Origin: Flavobacterium petrolei
GTDB lineage: Bacteria > Bacteroidota > Bacteroidia > Flavobacteriales > Flavobacteriaceae
Direction of reading: 5' to 3'
Length of the DNA: 64,000 bases
NCBI RefSeq assembly: GCF_003314435.2
Contig: NZ_QNVY02000004.1
Span: forward strand, 300,810-364,809
This document shows positions 37,961-45,303 of this stretch, one piece after another. The stretch's first letter is position 1; every line of letters starts with the position of its first letter. The translations under genes were made by a program, and so were the position numbers. The notes below the pieces were generated by a model. That model saw nothing but the letters and a program-made list of their open reading frames with translations, ran no database searches and was not told the origin of the DNA.

Positions 37961-38167
37961 TTAGCAACATTTTTTGTCTTGCTGAATGGGTGGACAAGGA
38001 ACATTTCCGTAACTGCAATAAACACAACAGTCTCCTTGTTTTGGTTTAAGAACTTGTTTGCACTTTTCACATTCGTAGAAATATTGGCAAGCATCTGTCG
38101 GCATTGTTTCTTCTTTCTTGTGTTCGCAGTTGGGGCAGATTATTGTTGATTGCAATTTGATTTCCAT
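37961..38167 (-). CDS. GDCCVxC-domain putative metalloprotein
   Basis: A 68-aa protein with nine cysteines: ICPNCEHKKEETMPTDAC, ECEKCKQVLKPKQGDCCVYC and the tail KKCC. The GDCCVYC signature defines a small family found next to mercury-type genes. Two CxxC pairs suggest a zinc-ribbon-like fold, with GDCCVxC as an extra soft-metal site. It ends the mer-like operon, 6 bp after merTP. Confidence 0.85.
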   Translation of the reverse strand: MEIKLQSTIICPNCEHKKEETMPTDACQYFYECEKCKQVLKPKQGDCCVYCSYGNVPCPPIQQDKKCC

Positions 38168-38173
38168 TTCATT

Positions 38174-38767
38174 TTATTTTTTGTCGGTTACAGAATATCC
38201 TGTCGAGTTTATTGCTTTTTCAATTTCAAAAATGTTAGTTTTTGAGTTGTCAAATTTTACGATTGCGTTTTCTTTTTCGTATGAGGCGTTTGAACTTATT
38301 ATTCCTGTCAATTTATTTACTTCATGGTTTACGTGTTCGCCACAACTTGCACAAGTCATTCCGCTAATCGTAAATTCTACTTTTTGAATATTGGATTTGT
38401 CCACCACTATAATTTGCTTTTCTGTCTTTGGGTAGAAAATGCTTGAGTAGTATGGAAAGACAAGCATTACGATTGCAAATGCTGTTACAATTCCTAAAAA
38501 CATTTTTGACTGAATGAATTTTGGTTTTTCTTCTGTCTCACAATTGCAATCTATTTGCTTTTTGGGTTTCAACTTTTGATACCAAGCAAAACCAAGAACC
38601 AAAATTGTCAACCCAATAAAATACGGTCGAAAAGGTTCAAGCCAAGAAAAAGTGGAAGTAAGACCGCTTGTTCCTGCAATAAGAGCTAATACGGGTGTGA
38701 TGCAACAAAGAGAAGCTGCAATTGCAGTCAAAAGTCCTGCACCAATTAATTTTTTGTCTGTTTTCAT
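38174..38767 (-). CDS. merTP: Mercuric transport protein MerTP (MerT-MerP fusion)
   Basis: A 197-aa inner-membrane protein. The first helix carries the MerT cysteine pair (SLCCITPVLALIAG), a cytoplasmic CNC motif follows (IDCNCETEEKP), and the C-terminal 70 residues form an HMA domain with SGMTCASCGEHV, equivalent to MerP. It should take Hg(II) or another thiophilic ion into the cell. No mercuric reductase lies nearby. The start overlaps the regulator stop (ATGA). Confidence 0.88.
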   Translation of the reverse strand: MKTDKKLIGAGLLTAIAASLCCITPVLALIAGTSGLTSTFSWLEPFRPYFIGLTILVLGFAWYQKLKPKKQIDCNCETEEKPKFIQSKMFLGIVTAFAIVMLVFPYYSSIFYPKTEKQIIVVDKSNIQKVEFTISGMTCASCGEHVNHEVNKLTGIISSNASYEKENAIVKFDNSKTNIFEIEKAINSTGYSVTDKK

Positions 38768-39138
38768 ATTGTTTCCAAAATTTTGTTTTCGCCAAGGATT
38801 TTGAAAAACGGGTTCAGCATTTTTTCATACTCTTTAGCCAATGAGTAAAAAATGGTTTGAGCTTCTCGTTCTGCTTCAATGAGTTTTCTGTCTTTGAGTT
38901 TTCGTAAGTGCTGTGAAACTGCTGAAATTGTCATACCAAGTATGTCGCTTATGTCACAAACACAAAGCCGTTTTTCTTCATAAAGCAGAAAGAGGATTTT
39001 CAGCCTTACATTGTTTCCCGCTAATTCAAGTCCGTTCGATAAATAGTCAAACGAACCATTGAGTTCTGAAACTCTGTCTTTACAACGGTTTATTTGTTTA
39101 ATGTCCGCTTGTTGTCGTATGCAAGAATTATTGTCCAT
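38764..39138 (-). CDS. ArsR/SmtB family repressor, CadC-like
   Basis: A 124-aa winged-helix repressor if started at the ATG at 39138 (MDNNSCIRQQADIKQINRCK). A longer frame reaches 39189, but that would include the promoter. Metal ligands appear as N-terminal Cys (SCIRQQ, NRCKD) and the CVCD pair in RLCVCDISDILGMTISAVSQ, the arrangement of the CadC Cd/Pb site. It probably represses itself and merTP through the adjacent dyad. Confidence 0.88.
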   Translation of the reverse strand: MDNNSCIRQQADIKQINRCKDRVSELNGSFDYLSNGLELAGNNVRLKILFLLYEEKRLCVCDISDILGMTISAVSQHLRKLKDRKLIEAEREAQTIFYSLAKEYEKMLNPFFKILGENKILETI

Positions 39139-39142
39139 AGTG

Positions 39143-39150
39143 CAAAGATA
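39143..39150 (-). promoter_or_regulatory. -7 promoter box of the mer-like operon
   Basis: The minus strand reads TATCTTTG, a perfect Bacteroidota -7 box, four bases before the ATG at 39138. This decides the regulator start and implies a leaderless message. Confidence 0.7.
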
Positions 39151-39161
39151 GCTAATTCGTT

Positions 39162-39183
39162 TATTTAAGCAAGTACTTAAATA
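39162..39183. promoter_or_regulatory. Operator dyad of the mer-like operon
   Basis: TATTTAAG and CTTAAATA form a perfect 8-bp inverted repeat with a six-base spacer, 11 bp upstream of the -7 box. Its overlap with the -33 region fits repression by the ArsR/CadC-like protein. Confidence 0.65.
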
Positions 39184-39211
39184 TAACAAATAGAATTAAA
39201 AATCTAACCTA

Positions 39212-40489
39212 TTACAGTCTTCTTTTTTTCTTCTTCATTTTGTTAGCAAAATCCTGTTCCTCGTAATCATCGCCCTGGGCTTCGGGAAGCAAACCGCCTA
39301 ATGCCTCAATCAAACCGTCTTCGTGTTTTTCAGAAGTATTCAGGAAGTCGAACAAATGATGTGGTTCTTCCGCAGGAAGATCTGCATCATTCGGTCTTGA
39401 TATTTTCGATTGTAGTTCAACTGGTTCTTTAATGTCGGGTTTGATATTATTGTTCCAATAATCATTAAAGGTATTGGCAGAAAGTTCTGTTCCTAAACGG
39501 GAACCGTTCCAAACCGCTTTGGAATTGTGGTCAATAAATGTGATACCATAAATACGCCCTGTATCATTCCGGCGCACTACTACGTTAATGCCCTGTTCCG
39601 TTAACTGCTTTTTAAATGCCTGTTCATCGCTCGTGGTTTTCAGGGCAATGGTAATGGCAGCTTTGATAGTTGGCTTTGTCGGGTGGTCTTTCAAAGCCTC
39701 TTTGCATTTCGCAAAATGCAATTCCAAAGTCGGAAGCCCTGCGCTCTTTCCGAAAAGCGAAGCCTTGAATGGATGTCCGGCCCTTTCTCCTTTTTCATTT
39801 AACGGAATATACAATAAACCCTGCTGAGATTTTCCCTGCAATTCGTCCTCAACTTTTTCAGTAGTAATATTGAATAACGAAAGCAATGCGTTGTATTCGC
39901 CCAATGTCTGGTATTGGTAATAGTTCGGTAAATGGCGAATTACCGAAGCTATCTGACTTTTTACATCACCTTTCTGGTAATTCACAGGGCTAAAAATCTT
40001 ATCGTTCTGCTTGTGTTCCTTATCTGTTGCAGATACCAATCCGTGTTGCCTTTCGAGTTCTCGGCACACATTCATAGACCGCATTTTCTCAAATTTATCT
40101 GAAATCTTTTTGCCTTCTTCATTCACACAAACCGAAACAATATGTATGTGCGTTCTGTCGATATCAGTATGCTTGAACACGACAAAAGGCTGTTCGCCAT
40201 AACCCATTTCACGCATATACTGCTCTGCCAACTCCCTAAATTTTTCATCACTAACATTATCTTTCGGGTCTGGATTGAGCGAAATATGCAACGTATGTTT
40301 TTCGGTATTTCGATTTGCAATAAGATAAGGTGTAAAAGATTGGCTTAATTGTGCTACAGAATAATGTCCGCTTGGTGTTTCAATTATCTTATTAGCAAAC
40401 AGAATTTGTCCGTTTTCCTTTTCCACTTTAAGATTATTGTACGCCAAAGCACCATATAAATTACTGCTTCTTCCAATTTTTGCTATCAT
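39212..40489 (-). CDS. mobB: Relaxase MobB
   Basis: A 425-aa relaxase/mobilization nuclease of the MobP1/Bacteroidota type. The metal-binding histidines lie in HTDIDRTHIHIVSVCVNEEG (about 105-125), and an upstream conserved stretch is HTLHISLNPDPKDNVSDEKF. It nicks oriT and leads the strand to the recipient. The C-terminus ends in a Lys/Arg tract. It follows mobA by 2 bp. Confidence 0.92.
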   Translation of the reverse strand: MIAKIGRSSNLYGALAYNNLKVEKENGQILFANKIIETPSGHYSVAQLSQSFTPYLIANRNTEKHTLHISLNPDPKDNVSDEKFRELAEQYMREMGYGEQPFVVFKHTDIDRTHIHIVSVCVNEEGKKISDKFEKMRSMNVCRELERQHGLVSATDKEHKQNDKIFSPVNYQKGDVKSQIASVIRHLPNYYQYQTLGEYNALLSLFNITTEKVEDELQGKSQQGLLYIPLNEKGERAGHPFKASLFGKSAGLPTLELHFAKCKEALKDHPTKPTIKAAITIALKTTSDEQAFKKQLTEQGINVVVRRNDTGRIYGITFIDHNSKAVWNGSRLGTELSANTFNDYWNNNIKPDIKEPVELQSKISRPNDADLPAEEPHHLFDFLNTSEKHEDGLIEALGGLLPEAQGDDYEEQDFANKMKKKKRRL

Positions 40490-40491
40490 TT

Positions 40492-40932
40492 TTAGACCTG
40501 TTTTTTCAGATGTTTTGCTTCAAATTCTTCGATTAGATGAATTATTTTTTGGCATAACAATACCATTTCAATCGTCTGTTTTTCCAATTTATAGAGGTAG
40601 GCAGATCCTTTTTTCTCTGAAAAATTCTTGTACAATAGCTTTACAACTTGGTTATAATTTACACCTACCGAGCGAAATTGACTGTGAAACGAGGTCAATC
40701 GCATATAGAAATCAACTGTTCCTTTATCAATTTGAATGGTTTTTATCTTTTTTTCAAAGATGCAAGAGGTTATAAAATGTGCCTTTACCTGCATTCCCGA
40801 TTGGTCAAAGAGCGAAAGAAATCGGCTGTGCTCTTCTGCATTAAAGGAAATTGTATATCTAATCTTCGCCGGGTCTTCTTTAGGTCGGCGTCCGGTCTTT
40901 TTTAATTGTTTTCTGTTGTTTTCGTTCATCAC
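40492..40932 (-). CDS. mobA: Mobilization protein MobA (ribbon-helix-helix)
   Basis: A 146-aa basic protein. The ribbon-helix-helix-like DNA-binding part contains GRRPKEDPAKIRYTISFNAE, followed by helices resembling MobC-type accessory proteins (SQFRSVGVNYNQVVKLLYKN). It should bind oriT and help the relaxase. It is the first gene of the mob operon and faces the non-coding region that probably contains oriT. Confidence 0.88.
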   Translation of the reverse strand: MMNENNRKQLKKTGRRPKEDPAKIRYTISFNAEEHSRFLSLFDQSGMQVKAHFITSCIFEKKIKTIQIDKGTVDFYMRLTSFHSQFRSVGVNYNQVVKLLYKNFSEKKGSAYLYKLEKQTIEMVLLCQKIIHLIEEFEAKHLKKQV

Positions 40933-41624
40933 AAATCCATTTATAATTTACACAAAACCCTGACTTCGGAAGGTGTTTTTCAGCCCCCGGCAGGGCAAGT
41001 TGTTTTGAGCATCCGAAATCGTTTCGAGATGCTCAAAACACAACTTGCCGTGTTCTGATGAACACAAAAATCCGCCCTGCGGGACGGATTAAATGTAGCA
41101 GGGAAAATCGGCTCGATGCCGTTCTGCTTCGTGTCCATTTTATCAAGATGCTTTGCATAAATCCGTTAGTAAAATTCATTTTACAAAGTAACCAACTGTT
41201 GATAAGAGTATTGCAATGTGATACTAGGACAAACTCTGCCTTTAGAAGCCAAACACTACCACGATAATGTAAACACCTATTTATCTGCATTTATTTGTAC
41301 TTACAAACACATATAGAGACATAGTTAGCTATGCAGGTAACAACGTAAGTACTTCATTACCGATGTAAATAAATACAAATGTGAAGATGTAAAAAAGCAC
41401 CCATTGAAATACTTGAATATGCAATTGTGTACGCAAAAAAGCAGGTATATAAATAAGTAATTATGGTTGTACAAATCTATTTGCCTACAGCCATAAAAAA
41501 GTATTCAAGTACATAAATAGCCTAGTGCGTAATTACCTGTTTATCTCTATAATTCTGTATAGAGCTACAAACCTATATGCGCACCTAAGTAATTGAGGAT
41601 ATAAATTTAAAAAACAGTTGAAAT
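40933..41624. other. Mob-tra intergenic region, probable oriT and partition site
   Basis: 692 bp between divergent mobA and parA/traA without a convincing gene. It holds a long hairpin (40995-41048), a GC-rich dyad (TCCGCCCTGCGGGACGGA, 41071-41088) and an AT-rich tract from about 41260 with recurrent GTA steps. Divergent promoters must also lie here, but no perfect -7 box was seen. Confidence 0.55.
40995..41048. repeat. Long inverted repeat near mobA, candidate oriT hairpin
   Basis: Arms GCAAGTTGTTTTGAGCATC and the inverse of GCAAGTTGTGTTTTGAGCAT enclose a short loop; they differ by a two-base insertion. The repeat lies 63 bp upstream of mobA, where relaxase substrates are usually found. Confidence 0.6.
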
Positions 41625-42392
41625 ATGAATGCAAAACACAAAACAGTATTTATCGCCTTTTCATCTCAAAAAGGCGGTGTGGGAAAAAGTACATTTACAA
41701 CATTGGTTGCAAGTACGATGCACTATCGGTTGGGCTATAATGTAGCCGTATTTGATGCCGATTTTCCCCAGCACAGCCTGATGAAAATGAAGGCTCGTGA
41801 TTTGGCGATGGTAATGGAAAACGAAGCTTTAAAAAAGCTGGCTTACAAACAATTTACCACCATCAACAAAAAAGCCTATCCGATTATGCAATCCAAAGCT
41901 GATAGCGTATTGGAAACCGCTCACGAATTTTTAAGTAGTTCTTCAGTACCTATTGATGTGGTCTTTTTTGACCTGCCCGGAACGGTTAACACGCCTGGTA
42001 TTTTGAATGCATTGGCAGGAATGCACCACATTTTTACACCTATCACGGCAGACCGAGTGGTAATGGAAAGCACACTGATTTTTACACAGCTTTTGCAGGA
42101 TGTGATTATGAAAAAAGGCGAAACTTCCATAGAAACCATCAACCTGTTTTGGAACCAGGTTGATGGCAGGGAAAGTACACCTTTATATGAGGTTTATAAC
42201 GAGCTCATCAAACAATTAGGATTAAGCCTGATGCAGAGCCAAATCAAAAACAGCACCCGTTTTCGCAAAGAAAGTGAAGTAAACAGCAAAGCCGTTTTCC
42301 GTTCTACGGTAATGCCACCTGATGAACGCTTGATGAAAGCCTGTCAGTTAGATCAATTTGTAAATGAATTTTTAAGAATCATTCAATTATAG
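41625..42392 (+). CDS. traA: ParA-family ATPase TraA
   Basis: A 255-aa ATPase with deviant Walker A (SSQKGGVGKSTFTTL, about 13-27), VAVFDADFPQHSLMKMKARD and Walker-B-like VVFFDLPGTVN. It heads the tra operon of CTnDOT-like elements and is called TraA or ParA. It may assist partition or localisation of the transfer machinery. No ParB partner is obvious; the next gene (DUF3408) may bind DNA instead. Confidence 0.9.
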   Translation: MNAKHKTVFIAFSSQKGGVGKSTFTTLVASTMHYRLGYNVAVFDADFPQHSLMKMKARDLAMVMENEALKKLAYKQFTTINKKAYPIMQSKADSVLETAHEFLSSSSVPIDVVFFDLPGTVNTPGILNALAGMHHIFTPITADRVVMESTLIFTQLLQDVIMKKGETSIETINLFWNQVDGRESTPLYEVYNELIKQLGLSLMQSQIKNSTRFRKESEVNSKAVFRSTVMPPDERLMKACQLDQFVNEFLRIIQL

Positions 42393-42396
42393 TCTA

Positions 42397-42837
42397 ATGG
42401 AAAAAGAAAATAAGAAAAAAAGTACGCCCGATATTAACGAGGAACTGATGATGAGCCTGATGGTAGATGGCGTAAAAAGAGAGGGATTACAGTTACCCAC
42501 AGAACAAACTGTTGAAGCCCTCGAAAAGGAATATGTTCAGCCCGAAAAACTACCATTGGAGAAATCTGCTGTGAAGGAAAAGACCAAAATTAAAAAAACA
42601 AACGAAACAGATTACGAAAGCCTCTTTTTCAAAAGAACAGACACGAATGCCCGAGATGGAAAAACGGTATATATCCGACCAGATTTTCACGAAAAATTGT
42701 CACGTATTGTACAAGTGATAGGCGAAGACAAAATAACCATTTACGGTTATTTAGACAATTTACTGGACTACCATTTTCAGGAATTTGGCGAGCAGATTAC
42801 CAAGAGTTTTAATGATAAATACAAACCTATTTTATAA
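42397..42837 (+). CDS. traB: DUF3408 family protein TraB
   Basis: A 146-aa charged protein. The C-terminal half carries the DUF3408 pattern (VYIRPDFHEKLSRIVQVIGE, then ITIYGYLDNLLDYHFQEFGE), which looks like a ribbon-helix-helix DNA-binding fold. The N-terminus is disordered and acidic/basic. It is encoded 4 bp after parA, so it may be the ParB-like partner. Confidence 0.82.
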   Translation: MEKENKKKSTPDINEELMMSLMVDGVKREGLQLPTEQTVEALEKEYVQPEKLPLEKSAVKEKTKIKKTNETDYESLFFKRTDTNARDGKTVYIRPDFHEKLSRIVQVIGEDKITIYGYLDNLLDYHFQEFGEQITKSFNDKYKPIL

Positions 42838-42840
42838 GTT

Positions 42841-43476
42841 ATGGAAATAGTAATTGTGATATGCCTGCTGATTTTGATTGCCCTGCTTGTGCAGGACAAG
42901 ATTGTAATCAAAAAAAGTTCAGAAAGAAAACCGATACAGGGAAAAAGCAACCCTAAACTGCCCGATATTATGGGGCAACCTAGACCTAAGAGAAGCCTTT
43001 CGGTGCCAAACAATGCCACTGAACGCCAAAATGAGGAGCAGGAAGTAAATCCTGATAATTTTGACATAGAATACGACGAAAATGAAAACGTCGACATTCA
43101 AATTCCGCAGGAAGAGCTGGACGAAGTTTTCAGTAATATGTCTGATTTTGATGATGAAGAAGATGAATGGAACAGGTACGGAATATCCAGTAGCGATAAC
43201 GGTTTTGCCCAAGGGGTTACCTTTGAAGAACTAAGCTCCGTGGGGATGTTGCTACAAAAAGAAAAATTGGAGCCGTCTCAAAAGGAAACAGCGATAGCCA
43301 TAGTTCAGAAAATACAAGGAACCGAATTATTCAGCCTACTGGAAAACTCTATGGAGGGTGCTTCCCAAAAAATAGCAGAGCTATTGGACAGCACATTCTC
43401 ATCTGAAACGGAAGCCGGTTCTTCCACTTTGCGGAAAAATGATTTGAGAGATTTTGATATTGGGGAGTTTGTGTGA
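42841..43476 (+). CDS. Conjugal transfer protein, TraD-like
   Basis: A 211-aa protein with one N-terminal membrane helix (MEIVIVICLLILIALLVQ), a Pro/Lys stretch, a highly acidic middle (IEYDENENVDIQIPQEELDE) and a helical C-terminus (LEPSQKETAIAIVQKIQGTE). It resembles the protein called TraD in Bacteroidota ICEs. Its last codons overlap a terminator hairpin. Confidence 0.7.
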   Translation: MEIVIVICLLILIALLVQDKIVIKKSSERKPIQGKSNPKLPDIMGQPRPKRSLSVPNNATERQNEEQEVNPDNFDIEYDENENVDIQIPQEELDEVFSNMSDFDDEEDEWNRYGISSSDNGFAQGVTFEELSSVGMLLQKEKLEPSQKETAIAIVQKIQGTELFSLLENSMEGASQKIAELLDSTFSSETEAGSSTLRKNDLRDFDIGEFV

Positions 43477-43493
43477 GCAAACTCCCTTTTTTT
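43463..43493 (+). terminator. Intrinsic terminator at the end of the traD-like gene
   Basis: GGGAGTTT and AAACTCCC form a perfect 8-bp stem with an eight-base loop, followed by seven T. The left arm lies within the last codons of the gene, so transcription of traA-traD ends here before the convergent Gabija-like cassette. Confidence 0.8.
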
Positions 43494-43495
43494 AG

Positions 43496-45301
43496 TTACA
43501 GAACATGTAAATACTTGAAATTGTAATCAGTTAAATGTGAAGTTGGTGGCTTTCCATCCGGAGCATAAAACTTATGTACGTTTCTATTTCTTTCCGAAAT
43601 AAGATGTAAATTTTTTCTCGCTCTTGAAGCTAAGACATATAATAGCTTCTTTGAATTTTCAAGACCATTATTATCGTTAAAATGAGGAACATAGCCATCT
43701 AACAAGCCAAAACCTATAACTGTATCGTATTCTTCGCCCTTGGTGCCGTGGATAGTGGATACTGTAATTCCATCTCGCTGTCTGAATACTTTTCTGAAAT
43801 TTTCAATATCACCAATATATGGATTTCCTTCATCAATCAGCCTCTGAATTCTACTTTCAGAACTTGCAAAAAATGAATTGAAATGTTCATCTAACAAAGG
43901 AAAATTGGGTGATGCAATTTTCAGTTTTTCACAGATCTGATTAAAAAAAGTCCTTAAATAAGTTAATCCATCTTTCTCGATAATCTCCAAAGAATTACAA
44001 ATTCTTAAAAATTTCTTACTAGTCATATTTGAAACATCAACTCCTGCGGAATCAAGTTCATTTAAAATTTCATTGCTCCACCTTAATCTTCTTACATACA
44101 TAAAAGGAGATGGTTCTGTCAATGCAATTCTTGAAACCTTGAACCAAAAATTATCAATATCCCGAGAAAACGGTGCCATCCCTGGTCCGTCAAAACTGAA
44201 ATCAGGAAGTCGAATGATAAGTTTTCTTGTAATACTTGCTATGTGTACCCATTGTGGTGCAGTGATGCATATTTCATTGGGACTAATCCCTGCTTTCTCA
44301 ACATTATACAATATTAACTGAGCCAATTCTTCAATTAAATTATCTACTGAAACGGAAGAGTTAAATGTGATTGAACTTGAATAATCTTTTCCATTTCCAA
44401 AGGCTACAATTGGGGTATCGAAAGTTTTATAATAATCAAAATAGCTAATAATAGCAGAAGATGACCTATAGTTTTTGTCAAGGCTTAATGGAGTCAATTC
44501 AAATCCTAATAATTTTTCTAATTCATCTTTCGGCATCGGATACCCTCCCAGTGAATCGTAAATAGATTGATTTGGATCACCTACGATCAGTGTTTTTGAA
44601 GCTCCTTTGCTTACGCTTAATATTTTGGATATAATATGATACTGTATTTCTTTGGTATCTTGATACTCGTCAATTAAAACAAACGGAAATAATTTGCACA
44701 AAATATTAGCTATAACTGGTTTTGATTTGAGAATTTCATAAGAATAAAATAAGATTTGCTCAAAATCAATTTGTCGATTTTTTTCAAGAACTTTAAAATA
44801 TTCTCCAAGAATCTTCTTTAATGAATTATGTTTACCACTATCAAGACAGGTTAAGTAAAAACCATCCGGTTTGGCAAGAATACCACAATCATAATATGTT
44901 ATTTTCTCTTTCTTATAGGGGGCACATAATTCGGTTAAAATCTTCTCTGAATCAAAGGAATTGATGACCTTAAAACCGTTCTTCAATCTTTCAGAATACA
45001 GATGGTATGGTTTTAAAATCCATTCCATACAAAAAGAATGGATAGTGCCTATCCATAATTGGGTTGTATCTACGCCTAATAATTCAACTCGTTCCTTGAT
45101 CTCATCAGAAGCTCTGTTGGTATAGGTTATAGCAATCACGAACTCTTTGTCTGACTTCAATCTGCTTAACTCATAAGCAATTTTGAATGTCAAAGTTCTT
45201 GTTTTACCGCTACCGGGACAAGCAATAAGAAGTACGCTGTTGTTTTCGAGAATTGCATCTTCCTGTTCTTTATTGATACTGTCTTTTTCCCAAATAAACA
45301 T
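43496..45301 (-). CDS. gajB: UvrD-like helicase of a Gabija-type defence system
   Basis: A 601-aa superfamily 1 helicase. Motifs in order: Walker A ACPGSGKTRTL (27-37), AITYTNRASDEIKERV, IGTIHSFC, DEAD-box variant LIDEYQDT, VGDPNQSIYDSLGG, LDKNYRSS, STIHGTKGEEYDTVIGFGLL and LYVLASRARKN. It lies 2 bp after the OLD-family ATPase/nuclease gene, the gajA-gajB order of Gabija. Length is somewhat above the 494 aa of the Bacillus cereus GajB. Predicted to act on DNA ends made during phage infection and stimulate or complement the nuclease. Confidence 0.85.
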   Translation of the reverse strand: MFIWEKDSINKEQEDAILENNSVLLIACPGSGKTRTLTFKIAYELSRLKSDKEFVIAITYTNRASDEIKERVELLGVDTTQLWIGTIHSFCMEWILKPYHLYSERLKNGFKVINSFDSEKILTELCAPYKKEKITYYDCGILAKPDGFYLTCLDSGKHNSLKKILGEYFKVLEKNRQIDFEQILFYSYEILKSKPVIANILCKLFPFVLIDEYQDTKEIQYHIISKILSVSKGASKTLIVGDPNQSIYDSLGGYPMPKDELEKLLGFELTPLSLDKNYRSSSAIISYFDYYKTFDTPIVAFGNGKDYSSSITFNSSVSVDNLIEELAQLILYNVEKAGISPNEICITAPQWVHIASITRKLIIRLPDFSFDGPGMAPFSRDIDNFWFKVSRIALTEPSPFMYVRRLRWSNEILNELDSAGVDVSNMTSKKFLRICNSLEIIEKDGLTYLRTFFNQICEKLKIASPNFPLLDEHFNSFFASSESRIQRLIDEGNPYIGDIENFRKVFRQRDGITVSTIHGTKGEEYDTVIGFGLLDGYVPHFNDNNGLENSKKLLYVLASRARKNLHLISERNRNVHKFYAPDGKPPTSHLTDYNFKYLHVL

Positions 45302-45303
45302 AA

